In this document: one piece after another, positions 29,194-38,022 of the stretch
How the letters are laid out: the number at the start of each line of letters is the position of its first letter
How positions within the stretch are numbered: position 1 is the stretch's first letter
Source of the DNA: AP-15 sp963790875
GTDB taxonomy: Bacteria; Pseudomonadota; Alphaproteobacteria; ATCC43930; CGMCC-115725
Length of the DNA stretch: 64,000 nt
NCBI GenBank assembly: GCA_963790875.1
Contig: CAWBQT010000007.1
Location: forward strand, 1 to 64,000
Direction of reading: 5' to 3'
The notes under the pieces: generated by a model
Database searches by the model: none
The model's input: only the letters and a program-made list of their open reading frames with translations
What the model was told of the DNA's origin: nothing
Made by a program: the position numbers and the translations under genes

Positions 29194-30297
29194 TCAGCCG
29201 CCGCCGACCGGTGCATGGCCGGTCCCGCGCAACAGCGCTTGCGCGGCGCCGCGATCAGCGCCCGAGATCAGCGGCGCCGCGGGATCATGCATCCAGCCCG
29301 CGACATCGGCGATCACCAGCGGACCGTCGAGGTCGCGCATCAGCATATGGTAGCCGTGCGGGTAGAAGGCGAAGGTGCAGCGATCGCCACGGTCGCTCGG
29401 CAGTGCCCGCAGGAATTGCTGCGTCGCCTCATGCGGGATGATCTGGTCCTCCTTGCCGGCCAGGACGAGGAGCGGCGCCCGCAGTTTCGGCGCGGCGACG
29501 ACGGCGGCATCCATCAGATTGACGAGGCCGTAGATCGTGTCGATCCGGGTCTCCTTGATCACCAGAGGGTCGCGGGAATAGGCCCGCAGCATCGGGATAT
29601 TGTCCGACGCCATGATGTGGAGCCCGCGGCCGGTCAAGGTCAATCCAGGCATCAGGCGCACCCCGAGCCACAGCGCCGCGCGCGGCAAGAGGTCCATCGT
29701 CGAGCGTCCCCAGACCGCAGGCGCCACCAGGATCACGCCGTCGACATCGGCGATCGGCGTGCCGCTTTCGCCGGTCATCGCGACCACCGCGACGGCCCCG
29801 CCCATGCTCTCGCCGAGCAGATAAAGCGGCCGGTTCGGGTAGAGCCGGCGCAGGATCGCGCAGGCTGTGGCCGCATCGGCGGCAAGCGCCGAGGGGCCGG
29901 GCCAGCGGCCGCGGTCCGGGGCGGCGCCGAAGCTGCGCTGGTCGTAGGCGTAAGTGGCGACGCCGTTCTTGGTCCAGGCCTTGCCTGGCTCGGCGAACGC
30001 ATGGCTGTAGTCGTTGAAGCCGTGCAGTGCTAGGACGACTGCGCGAACCTCGCCGCTGGGCAGCCATTTGCGCAGCGGCAGCACCTCACCGTCGGCGGTG
30101 ATGAAGTCGTTGCCGGCGAAACGCGGCACCGGCCGCGGATCGGGCGCCGCGCGGGCCGTGCCGATCCCTTCGAGCCGCGCCGTCCGATCCATCGTCGGCG
30201 CGCACGCGGCTGCCAGCAGTAGAACCGCGATCAATGACCCGATGCCAAGCCACGCCCGGACCTGCGCCCAGGCCGTCGATCGATACCAGGCGGTCAC
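29194..30297 (-). CDS. alpha/beta hydrolase lipoprotein, monoacylglycerol lipase/lysophospholipase-like
   Basis: A 367-residue serine hydrolase with a signal sequence ending in the lipobox LLLAAAC (GIGSLIAVLLLAAACAPT). The catalytic serine is in LGESMGGA, the acid in LAGKEDQIIP and the histidine in PHGYHMLMRD; ALHGFNDYSHAF is the oxyanion-hole strand of monoacylglycerol-lipase relatives. The GTG start at 30297 is an estimate, since the longer TTG-initiated frame adds an unrelated arginine-rich stretch. Operonic with the CarS-like gene. Confidence 0.88.
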   Translation of the reverse strand: MTAWYRSTAWAQVRAWLGIGSLIAVLLLAAACAPTMDRTARLEGIGTARAAPDPRPVPRFAGNDFITADGEVLPLRKWLPSGEVRAVVLALHGFNDYSHAFAEPGKAWTKNGVATYAYDQRSFGAAPDRGRWPGPSALAADAATACAILRRLYPNRPLYLLGESMGGAVAVVAMTGESGTPIADVDGVILVAPAVWGRSTMDLLPRAALWLGVRLMPGLTLTGRGLHIMASDNIPMLRAYSRDPLVIKETRIDTIYGLVNLMDAAVVAAPKLRAPLLVLAGKEDQIIPHEATQQFLRALPSDRGDRCTFAFYPHGYHMLMRDLDGPLVIADVAGWMHDPAAPLISGADRGAAQALLRGTGHAPVGGG

Positions 30298-30485
30298 ATC
30301 GCGGCCGGCCGATCGGGTTGGTTCGCGCGACCGTGTCCGGCAAGCGGCGGGAAAGCGGGGGTCGCCGGCAGCCCGCCGGCTGTGCAAGAGCGAGTCATTG
30401 ATCGCGCCGCGGCAATGCGTATCATCGCCGTCGACAGACGGTCAACCGGCGCTGCGGCGGCCGGCGGCGGGACGGCTCGGCGGCC

Positions 30486-30716
30486 ATGGAACCCTTCGAA
30501 ACCATCACCATCGACGAGACGGTGACCGGCTGCGACGGCGGCGGCGGAGCGCTCGGTCATCCCCTGGTCTATCTCAACCTTGCTCCGGCGGGAAAAGCCG
30601 AGTGCCCCTATTGCTCGCGGCTGTTCGTCAATCGCGCGATGACGGCCGGGGCCGGGCCGGACGAGGCCCCCGATGCGAGGTCGTCGAGGGGCGAGACGGC
30701 GGCGCGGAGCGCGTGA
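30486..30716 (+). CDS. zinc-finger domain protein (zf-CHCC, NDUFS6-like)
   Basis: A 76-residue protein with the zf-CHCC layout: Cys in TGCDGGGGALGHPLVYLNL, His in LGHP, and the pair in AECPYCSRLFV. The same domain forms the C-terminal part of the mitochondrial complex I accessory subunit NDUFS6; free-standing forms are conserved in alphaproteobacteria. The C-terminal tail is extended and low in complexity compared with the usual 60-70 residues. It ends 13 bp before polA and is probably cotranscribed with it. Confidence 0.88.
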   Translation: MEPFETITIDETVTGCDGGGGALGHPLVYLNLAPAGKAECPYCSRLFVNRAMTAGAGPDEAPDARSSRGETAARSA

Positions 30717-30729
30717 AAGAAGGGGCAAC

Positions 30730-33606
30730 GTGGACGAGATCAGCGCAACGGTCGTCGAGAAACCCGTAGTCGAGCCGCGTCCCGGCGTTCCGGTCGGATC
30801 GACCCCTGAAGCGGCGGCGTCGGCGGGCCCCGCCGCGGCGCCGCGCCATGTGCTGTTGATCGACGGATCGGGGTTCATTTTCCGCGCCTATTACGCGCGC
30901 GCCCGCGATCCCAACGCCGAGCGGTTTCAACGAAAATCGGACGGCGTGCCGACCGAAGTCGTCATGCATTTCAGCAACATGCTGGATAAATATCGGCGCG
31001 AGACCGATGCCGACCACATGGCCGTGATTCTCGATGCGTCCGGGGCCAGTTTCCGCAATGAAATTTACGGTGAATACAAGGCCAATCGTCGGGAGATGCC
31101 CGAGGATCTGGTCCCGCAGCTCGCGCATGTGCGCCGCGCAGCGGACGCCTTCGACATCTGCCGCATCGAGATGGCGGGCTTCGAGGCCGACGACCTGATT
31201 GCGACTTACGCCCGACAGGCGGTCGAAGCCGGCGCCAAAGTCACGATCCTGTCTTCCGACAAGGATCTGATGCAGCTGGTCGGCGACAGGATCACGATGC
31301 GAGACCCGATGACCGAGCGCGTGATCGGCGACGCCGAGGTGCGCGAGAAATTCGGTGTCGGTCCCGACAAGGTCATCGACGTCCAGGCGTTGTGCGGCGA
31401 CAGCATCGACAATGTCCCGGGGGTGCCGGGCATCGGGGTGAAGACCGCGGCCGAGTTGATCAACCTCTACGGCGACCTCGAAACCTTGCTCGCCCACGCG
31501 CATGAGATCAAGCAGCCGAAGCGGCGCCAGGCGCTGATCGACAACGAAGACAAGGCGCGGCTGTCGAAGGTTCTGGTCAAGCTCGACGCCGACGTCCCGG
31601 TGCAATGTCCGCTCTCGGCGCTCGAAATCAAGCCCTACGACCCGGACAAGCTGTTTGCGTTTCTCGACGAGATGGAGCTGCGCGCGCTGAAAAAGCGCAT
31701 TGCCGACCGCCTCTCGGCGGTGACGCCGGCCGCACCGTCCGAGCACCCCGACCCGGTGCTCCCGGAGGTGCCGCCGTTCACCGCCTCGCGCAGCTACGCG
31801 CTGATAGATACGCTGGAGGGTCTCGACCATTGGATCGAGGCGGCCGTCGAGGCGGGGGTCGTCGGCATCTGGCCGGAGGCCAGCGCGGTTGCCGGCAGGC
31901 GGCCGGAACTGGCCGGGATCGCGCTGGCCTTGGCGCCGGGGCTCGCCGGCTATGTGCCGCTCGCCCACGGACGGGGGGATCTCGCCGCACCGGCGGCATT
32001 GCCGTTCGGCAGCGTGATCGGCCGGCTGAAGCGGCTCTTGGAGAGCCCGGGGGTTCTCAAGATCAGCCATGACGCAAAGGGCGTGGCGCGGCTGTTGCGG
32101 CAGTATGGGGTGGCGCTCGCCCCGTGCGACTGCACGATGCTTATGTCCTATGTCCTCGACGGCGGCCAGTTCGACCACGCCGTCGAAAGCCTGGTGCGGC
32201 GCGCTTTCGCGCATGAACTGACCCCGCTCAAGCAGCTGATCGGCACCGGCAAGAGCCTGATTGCCTTTGCCGAGGTGCCGGCCGAGGCGGCGCGCGACTT
32301 TACCGCCGAGCGCGCCGACGCCGCCCTGCGGCTGCATATGCAGCTGAAGGCGCGGCTCATACGCGACAAGATGACCGCCTTCTACGAAACGATCGAGCGG
32401 CCGCTGGTGCCGGTCGTCGCGGCGATGGAGGATGCCGGGATCAAGGTCGACCGCGCCGCCCTCGCCGAGTTGTCGCGCGATTTCGCCGGGCGCATCGCCG
32501 CGATCGAGGCGGCGATCTTTCGCGCGATCGGGAATGATTTCAACATCGGTTCGACCAAGCAATTGGGCGACGTGCTGTTCGAAAAGCTCGGCCTGCCCGG
32601 CGGCAAGAAGGGCAAGACCGGCGCCTACGGCACCGACGCCTCGATCCTCGAAGAGCTGGCGCCGCTGCACGACGTGCCGCGGCTGGTGCTCGAATGGCGG
32701 CAGCTGACCAAGCTGAAATCGACCTATGCCGACGCGCTCGCCGAAGAGATCGCCGGTGAGACCGGTCGGGTCCACACTTCCTACGCGCTGGCGGCGACCG
32801 CGACCGGCCGGTTCTCGTCGACCGAGCCCAATCTGCAGAACATCCCGGTGCGCACCGAGGAAGGCCGACGCATCCGCCGCGCCTTCGTCGCCGAGCCGGG
32901 GCACCTGCTGCTGTCGGCCGATTACAGCCAGATCGAGCTGCGGCTTGCCGCGCATGTCGCCGACATTCCGGAATTGCGGCAGGCGTTCCGCGACGGGGTC
33001 GACATCCACGCGCTGACCGCGAGCCAGGTGTTCGGGGTGCCGCTCGCAGCGATGGACCCACTGACGCGGCGACGCGCCAAGGCGATCAATTTCGGCATCA
33101 TCTACGGCATCAGCGCCTTTGGCCTCGGCCAGCAGATCGGCGTGCCGCAGGCCGAGGCGGCGGAGTACATCCGTGCCTATTTCGCCCGCTTCCCGGCGAT
33201 CCGCGCCTATATGGAGCGGGTCAAGGCGGAGTGCCGCAGCGCCGGCTACGTCGAGACGATCTTCGGCCGCAAATGCTTCATCCCGGGCATTCGCGATGCG
33301 AATCCGGCGCACCGCGCCGGCGCCGAGCGGCAGGCGATCAACGCCCCGCTGCAAGGTTCGGCGGCCGACATCATCCGCCGGGCGATGGCCCGCATCCCGC
33401 CGGCGCTGGCCGAGGCCGGGCTCGCTGCGCGGATGCTCTTGCAGGTGCATGACGAGCTGTTGTTCGAGGTGCAGGAAGCCGAGGTCGACGCCACCGCGAC
33501 GCTCGTCAAATCGGTCATGGAAGGGGCCTGCGCGCCGCGCTGCGAACTCTCGGTGCCGCTCGTCGTCGAGACCGGCCGCGGCGAGAGCTGGGACGAGGCG
33601 CATTAG
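30730..33606 (+). CDS. polA: DNA polymerase I
   Basis: Repair and Okazaki-fragment polymerase, 958 residues. The N-terminal 5'-3' exonuclease has LLIDGSGFIFRAYYA, MAGFEADDLIATYA and GDSIDNVPGVPGIGVKTA. The polymerase domain has motif A LSADYSQIELRLAAH, motif B RRRAKAINFGIIYGISAFGL and motif C LLQVHDELLFEV. The central 3'-5' exonuclease fold is retained in length but its catalytic acids are lost: VGIWPEASA where proofreading enzymes have VAFDTETTS, KISHDAKGVARLL in place of the Asp424 segment, and FTAERAD in place of YAAEDAD. GTG start at 30730 follows AGAAGGGGC; upstream frame is the zf-CHCC tail out of frame. Confidence 0.97.
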   Translation: MDEISATVVEKPVVEPRPGVPVGSTPEAAASAGPAAAPRHVLLIDGSGFIFRAYYARARDPNAERFQRKSDGVPTEVVMHFSNMLDKYRRETDADHMAVILDASGASFRNEIYGEYKANRREMPEDLVPQLAHVRRAADAFDICRIEMAGFEADDLIATYARQAVEAGAKVTILSSDKDLMQLVGDRITMRDPMTERVIGDAEVREKFGVGPDKVIDVQALCGDSIDNVPGVPGIGVKTAAELINLYGDLETLLAHAHEIKQPKRRQALIDNEDKARLSKVLVKLDADVPVQCPLSALEIKPYDPDKLFAFLDEMELRALKKRIADRLSAVTPAAPSEHPDPVLPEVPPFTASRSYALIDTLEGLDHWIEAAVEAGVVGIWPEASAVAGRRPELAGIALALAPGLAGYVPLAHGRGDLAAPAALPFGSVIGRLKRLLESPGVLKISHDAKGVARLLRQYGVALAPCDCTMLMSYVLDGGQFDHAVESLVRRAFAHELTPLKQLIGTGKSLIAFAEVPAEAARDFTAERADAALRLHMQLKARLIRDKMTAFYETIERPLVPVVAAMEDAGIKVDRAALAELSRDFAGRIAAIEAAIFRAIGNDFNIGSTKQLGDVLFEKLGLPGGKKGKTGAYGTDASILEELAPLHDVPRLVLEWRQLTKLKSTYADALAEEIAGETGRVHTSYALAATATGRFSSTEPNLQNIPVRTEEGRRIRRAFVAEPGHLLLSADYSQIELRLAAHVADIPELRQAFRDGVDIHALTASQVFGVPLAAMDPLTRRRAKAINFGIIYGISAFGLGQQIGVPQAEAAEYIRAYFARFPAIRAYMERVKAECRSAGYVETIFGRKCFIPGIRDANPAHRAGAERQAINAPLQGSAADIIRRAMARIPPALAEAGLAARMLLQVHDELLFEVQEAEVDATATLVKSVMEGACAPRCELSVPLVVETGRGESWDEAH

Positions 33607-34311
33607 CCCCGATCCACTTTTTACCCCTCGGCAAGGCGCATAACGGCCCGAAACCGCGGAACGGCGCGGCCTGGGCCGGGTTATCCGAGGCGGCGGCGGG
33701 CGGGTTTCCGGCGACCCAGACGTCGCTGGTGCCGATCGCGGTCGCATGATTTGCAAAATTAACCTATAATTTTATGGATCTTCTTTCTGCTCAGTGCTCA
33801 ATTGCGCCGATGTTGCCAGCGTTTCTGATGCGATCCGCTTTATGGACAATCGCTGCGGCACTCGGCAGCTCCGGGGTGTTCTGTATCATTTACAGCTTTA
33901 TCCTGCCGTATCTTGCTGCCCATGGATTGATCTTGCTCGGTGCGGCGCTGGCGATCGTCTACTTTACCGACCGCCCGTCGACGCGGTAAAAATTTCCGAC
34001 GAGAGGCGCCTCGAACCGCCGCCAATTCCCTGGCCCGCAATTCGGCTCAGCAATACCGCTGCGAATCCCAACCCAAATCGCTGTTCAGAGCGTTTCGGGC
34101 TTTTTCCGGCGCCAACACCGGATGCGATTAGTACAGGCGCTCGCCAGGTCGGCCCTTCGTAGTCGATCCCCTCTTCGCGCGGACAACCTCTATTCGCCTC
34201 GATTGACTGCGACCACCAATTGTTGCCTTGATGAAAGGCACGCACGCAAGCGACGGCCCCGCCGTCGATCAACGCTCGAATTTTTTGGAGTTTCAACCAA
34301 GGGACGGTCCG
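33607..34311. other. intergenic, with one small hydrophobic open frame
   Basis: About 700 bp with no recognised gene. A 71-codon frame at 33774-33989 encodes two hydrophobic segments (WTIAAALGSSGVFCIIYSFI and LILLGAALAIVYF), but an exact TATAAT at 33767-33772 abuts its ATG and there is no ribosome binding site, so an internal ATG at 33810 or no gene at all is equally likely. The rest, 33990-34311, looks empty. Confidence 0.4.
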
Positions 34312-35295
34312 ATGCCGCAGAATATTGCCGTCACTGGGTCCGCTTCGCTGGCAAGTCAGCCTGTGATAGGTCCATTAGCCGAGCGCGATCTGCCGGAAGC
34401 CGATCGCATTTTTCGCACGGCATTCGGCACCTTCCTCGGTGTTCCCGAGCCGGAAACGTTCTGGACTGATCGAGACTATCTCTATGGCCGCTGGCGTGCG
34501 CCGCATGTCGCCGCGTTTGGCGCAACGTCCGATGGCCGGCTGGTCGGCTCCAACTTTGCGACCCGATGGGGAACCGTCGGCTTTTTCGGGCCGATCACTG
34601 TGGATCCGGCGCTACAGGAACGCGGGATCGGCAAGGCATTGCTGGCCGCGACGATGGATCAGTTCGACGCCTGGGGCACCACGCACACCGGGCTGTTCAC
34701 CTTCGCGCACAGCGCCAAGCACGTGGCCTTGTATCAAAAGTTCGGCTTTTACGCGCGGTTCCTGACTGCCATCATGTCCGCACCCGCCCAGCCTGCGCAG
34801 ACGACCACAAGCTGGTCGCGCTACAGCGCACTGAGCGATGCGGAGAAGGCCATAGCGCTCCGTGCAACACGCGAGGTGACCGAGACGCTTTACCCCGGTC
34901 TCGACCTGTCCGATGAGATCCGGGCGGTGCACGACCAGGAGCTCGGTGAAACGGTGCTGGTGCACGGGGCGGACGGTCCAGCCGCGTTCGCGGTCTGTCA
35001 TTACGGCCCGCGCAGCGAGGCTGGCCTGGGCGCATGCTTCGTCAAGTTCGGCGCGGTTCGCGACACGCCGTCGGCGGAACAGGACTATCTACGACTGCTG
35101 GACGCATGCGGAGCACTGGCGGCAGCCGTCGGCATGCCGACCATTCTGGCCGGTGCGAACCTCGCGCGTCGCGAGGCATATCAGCATCTTGTCGCGCGAG
35201 GATTCCGCACCGCTATTCAGGGTGTGGCGATGCACAAGGATAACGAACCTGGTTACTGCCGCCCCGGCGTTTACATCATCGACGACTGGCGATAG
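34312..35295 (+). CDS. GNAT family N-acetyltransferase, two-domain
   Basis: A 327-residue protein whose N-terminal half is a canonical GNAT domain: FFGPITVDPALQERGIGKALLAATM holds the acetyl-CoA loop and VALYQKFGFYARFL the C-terminal motif. The second half (about residues 160-327) is a degenerate GNAT-like repeat ending REAYQHLVARGFRTAIQGVAMH. The ATG at 34312 has GGGACGG upstream. Substrate unknown; it stands alone between polA and a convergent gene. Confidence 0.86.
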   Translation: MPQNIAVTGSASLASQPVIGPLAERDLPEADRIFRTAFGTFLGVPEPETFWTDRDYLYGRWRAPHVAAFGATSDGRLVGSNFATRWGTVGFFGPITVDPALQERGIGKALLAATMDQFDAWGTTHTGLFTFAHSAKHVALYQKFGFYARFLTAIMSAPAQPAQTTTSWSRYSALSDAEKAIALRATREVTETLYPGLDLSDEIRAVHDQELGETVLVHGADGPAAFAVCHYGPRSEAGLGACFVKFGAVRDTPSAEQDYLRLLDACGALAAAVGMPTILAGANLARREAYQHLVARGFRTAIQGVAMHKDNEPGYCRPGVYIIDDWR

Positions 35296-35318
35296 TCCCC
35301 GCCGCCGGGCCAGCTGCA

Positions 35319-35346
35319 GCCCCTAGGCTAGGTTAAGGCTAGGGGC
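35319..35346. terminator. hairpin between convergent genes
   Basis: GCCCCTAG (35319-35326) and CTAGGGGC (35339-35346) form a perfect 8-bp stem around a 12-base loop in the short space between the convergent GNAT and papain-like genes, the position for a bidirectional terminator. Confidence 0.5.
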
Positions 35347-35399
35347 GGTCTGAAGCTGGTCGAAGACGTGCTCGCGGAGCAACAGCGCGGTGCCGTAGC

Positions 35400-36137
35400 T
35401 CAACTCGCGATGGCGTTGAGATCGGTCTCCAACTGCGCAAAGTCGAAGCCGGGGGCGAAATCGGCGTTCTCCGCTTCCGGCGGCAGGATGGCATAGGCTT
35501 CGTCGACGCACTCGTTCCACCAGGACCAGGTGCCTTGCTGGATGTTCCCCCAGGTCAGCACGGTCACCCCCTGTTGATCATAGGCAACCGCGAATACGGC
35601 ATGGCCGTCGGTGGTCAGCGGCCCGGGCGTCCAGGGTCGATGGTTGTCGAATTCCTGAATGCAATTCTGCTGCACCTGGAACCCCAGATAGACGCCGCCA
35701 AAGATTTGGATGGCCTGCTGCACATGGGTCAGATTTTTCGGATCGATGGCAGCGAAGGCCAGGATCCTGTCGCCGGCAACGCTGTGCTGGCGCCAGTAGT
35801 TCAGCACATCGAGTTCGTTCAGTCCGGAATCGACGCCGCCGGTCAGATGCATGTACAACTTGATTACGGCTGACGCGGGCATGATGTCCGTCGTGCCGAG
35901 CAGCCCGCGGTAGGTCGTCACGGCATGCGCGAGGGCGGCGATCGTGCAGTCGCCCAATGTGTCGTTGCCGTCCATCGGGAACAATTCCGTCGGGTTTGCT
36001 ACGCCGAGGGCGGCGTAAACTCGCGACAGTGTGTCGACTGCCGGAGGCGGCGGCGGGAGAGCCGCTACGTAATCCCTCAATCGGAGGGTTCGATAGTCCG
36101 CCTTGGGCGGATGCTTTCCGAAACGATAGCTCGGCAT
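35400..36137 (-). CDS. papain-like (C1-type) cysteine peptidase-fold protein
   Basis: A 245-residue protein with three spaced motifs that resemble the Cys-His-Asn triad of the papain clan: GDCTIAALAHAV (Cys), TDGHAVFAVAYD (His) and VLTWGNIQQGTWSWW (Asn/Trp). No signal peptide or propeptide is visible, so activity and location are unknown; it could equally be a catalytic-fold protein with a different role. The start at MPSYRFGKHPPKADYRT is where the protein becomes well structured; the longer frame adds a basic unrelated stretch. Confidence 0.75.
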   Translation of the reverse strand: MPSYRFGKHPPKADYRTLRLRDYVAALPPPPPAVDTLSRVYAALGVANPTELFPMDGNDTLGDCTIAALAHAVTTYRGLLGTTDIMPASAVIKLYMHLTGGVDSGLNELDVLNYWRQHSVAGDRILAFAAIDPKNLTHVQQAIQIFGGVYLGFQVQQNCIQEFDNHRPWTPGPLTTDGHAVFAVAYDQQGVTVLTWGNIQQGTWSWWNECVDEAYAILPPEAENADFAPGFDFAQLETDLNAIAS

Positions 36138-36289
36138 GTGACGCTCGTTGTTGCGACGATAGAAAATATTAATAGCATAATGATTTCGAATTAGCAATGC
36201 AGTTCTGCGACTGAGGCCGCTGCCGTCGGTGCCGGCAAGCGCGCTCCTCGGGGCTTGCCGCGGCGTCGCGAGCCGGCGAGGATGCCGCA

Positions 36290-37507
36290 ATGAGCGGGCT
36301 TCTCGCAGATTTGCGCATCGTCGAGCTTTCGGCCTTCGTCGCGGCGCCGCTGGGCGGCATGACGCTGGCCCAGCTTGGCGCCGAGGTGATCCGCATCGAC
36401 CCGTTGGGCGGCGGTCTCGATTTTCACCGCTGGCCGGTGGCGCCGAATGGCGCCAGCCTCTATTGGGCCGGGCTCAACAAGGAAAAACGTTCGGTGGCGC
36501 TGGCTCTCGACCGGCCGGAGGGCCGCGAGTTGGCGCGCGCGATCGTCACGGCGCCGGGGACCGGCGGCGGCATCGTCTTGACCAATCTGCCGCCCTTCTC
36601 CGGTCTCGATTTCGCGAGTCTCGCAAAGGCGCGCGCCGACGTGATCATGCTGCGCCTCGTCGGCGACCGCAACGGCGCGACCGCGGTCGACTATACGGTC
36701 AATGCGGCGAGCGGTTTTCCGCTCGTGACCGGGCCGGGCGGCGGGCCGGTCAACCACGTCTTGCCGGCCTGGGACATTGCAGCCGGGCTCTATCTCGCGA
36801 CCGGGCTGCTCGCCGCCGAGCGGCACCGCGCCCGCACCGGCGCCGGACAGGAGGTGGTGGCGGCCCTCGCCGATGTGATGCTGGCGACGGTCGGCAGCCT
36901 CGGCTATGTCGGCGACGTGCATGTCAACGGCCGCGCGCGCCCGGCACTCGGCAACGACCTTTACGGCAGCTTTGGCCGCGATTTCGCCACCGCCGACGGG
37001 CACCGCGTCATGATCATCGCGCTGACCCCGCGGCAATGGCGGGCGCTCGGCCGCGCCACCGGCCTCGCCGACCGGCTGGCGATGATCGGCCCGATGATGG
37101 ATGTCGACCTCGACAGCGAAGAGGGGCGCTACGCGGCGCGCGACGCGATCGGCGCGCTCATCGGCCGCTGGTGCGCCGCGCGCCGTCTCGACGAGATCCG
37201 CGAGGCTTTCGCCGGCAGCGGGGTGCTGTGGGGCCCGTTCCAGGATTTCGGGCAGCTGGTGCGCGACGACCCGCGCTGCTCGCCGGCGAATCCGCTCTTC
37301 GCCGAGGTCGAACAGCCGGGGATCGGGCGTTATCCGGTGCCGGGCCTGCCGCTCGACTTTGGCGCGGTGCCGCGTCGGCCGCCGCGCCCGGCGCCGCGGC
37401 TCGGCGAGCACACCGATGCCGTTCTCGCCGAGCTACTCGGCCTGTCCTCGGCCGAGATCGGCAAATTGCACGACGCCGGCATCGCCGCCGGGCCCGAGGG
37501 AAGCTGA
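36290..37507 (+). CDS. CaiB/BaiF CoA-transferase family protein, 2-methylfumaryl-CoA isomerase-like
   Basis: A 405-residue class III CoA-transferase. Besides the family blocks (LRIVELSAFVAAPLGGMTLAQLGAEVIRID split over the first 40 residues, NHVLPAWDIAAGLYLATGLL, GQEVVAALADVMLA with the catalytic Asp) it carries features I recognise from the Chloroflexus 2-methylfumaryl-CoA isomerase (mesaconyl-C1-C4 transferase): GGGLDFHRWPV, DYTVNAASGFPLVTGP, LYGSFGRDF, VEQPGIGRYPVPG. That enzyme acts intramolecularly in the 3-hydroxypropionate bicycle. No other genes of that cycle are in the window, so the assignment is by sequence only. Confidence 0.85.
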   Translation: MSGLLADLRIVELSAFVAAPLGGMTLAQLGAEVIRIDPLGGGLDFHRWPVAPNGASLYWAGLNKEKRSVALALDRPEGRELARAIVTAPGTGGGIVLTNLPPFSGLDFASLAKARADVIMLRLVGDRNGATAVDYTVNAASGFPLVTGPGGGPVNHVLPAWDIAAGLYLATGLLAAERHRARTGAGQEVVAALADVMLATVGSLGYVGDVHVNGRARPALGNDLYGSFGRDFATADGHRVMIIALTPRQWRALGRATGLADRLAMIGPMMDVDLDSEEGRYAARDAIGALIGRWCAARRLDEIREAFAGSGVLWGPFQDFGQLVRDDPRCSPANPLFAEVEQPGIGRYPVPGLPLDFGAVPRRPPRPAPRLGEHTDAVLAELLGLSSAEIGKLHDAGIAAGPEGS

Positions 37508-37764
37508 GATCCCTCCTTCCGCGCGAAGGGGCCGGGCTTCGAACGCAAGGCGGCCGACCGCGTCGCCGCCGAGATTTTCGATGCGATCCGCGAGAACGTC
37601 GCGACCAAGCCGACCTCGCCGAGCTGCGCGGGGAACTGAAACGCGACATCGCCGAGCTGAAGAGCGAGATCGCCGTCGGAAAGGCCGAAATCTTCAAACA
37701 GATGTTCGCGCTGACGATCGGGACGATCGGCAGCCTCGCCGCGTTGTTCCATCGTTTGCGCTGA
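37508..37764 (+). pseudogene. DUF1640/CCDC90-like coiled-coil membrane protein, broken
   Basis: Two adjacent frames combine into a small coiled-coil protein with a C-terminal membrane segment: FERKAADRVAAEIFDAIREN, then ADLAELRGELKRDIAELKSEI and FALTIGTIGSLAALF. A single missing base at about 37608, in AAG-GCC-GAC, separates them, and no start codon precedes the first part. Members are short, widely scattered, often near mobile elements, and of unknown function in bacteria. Confidence 0.65.
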
Positions 37765-37790
37765 GAGACCGCCAGCGCGGCGGGGGCGCG

Positions 37791-38022
37791 CACCACGATG
37801 GATGAAAATGGGGCGAAGGCTGTAGGCACGTGGGCCGGGCCGTGGCAGAACCGTCGTGGTGGTCGTTTGAGGTCGACACACCCTTGGAGGGCTTGAACCC
37901 CGCCTGAGAGACTGACCCGCGCGGCGCGAAGGTATCACGTTTTGTTGCCCCCATTCTGGGTGAGCACGCATGGCAGTGTCTGATTTCCCTGGCGGCGCAG
38001 CGACCACCACGTTGCACGGGAG
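37791..38022 (+). other. structured leader of IS110 element, candidate bridge-RNA region
   Basis: The non-coding stretch before the IS110 transposase holds an 11-bp pairing, CACCACGATGG (37791-37801) with CCGTCGTGGTG (37851-37861, one G-U pair), and a second, ACCACC (38003-38008) with GGTGGT (38022-38027), that includes the transposase start region. In IS110 elements such an upstream non-coding end can encode the bridge RNA that selects target and donor. Whether this one does is inference from position and pairing only. Confidence 0.35.

Noticed and set aside
30628..33756. Antisense open frame of over 1,000 codons opposite polA
   Set aside because: It is longer than polA itself, but polA has full domain motifs on the plus strand; the antisense frame has no motif and arises from high third-position GC.
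33774..33989. Small two-helix membrane protein
   Set aside because: Its ATG abuts a TATAAT and has no ribosome binding site; kept only as a note in the intergenic entry.
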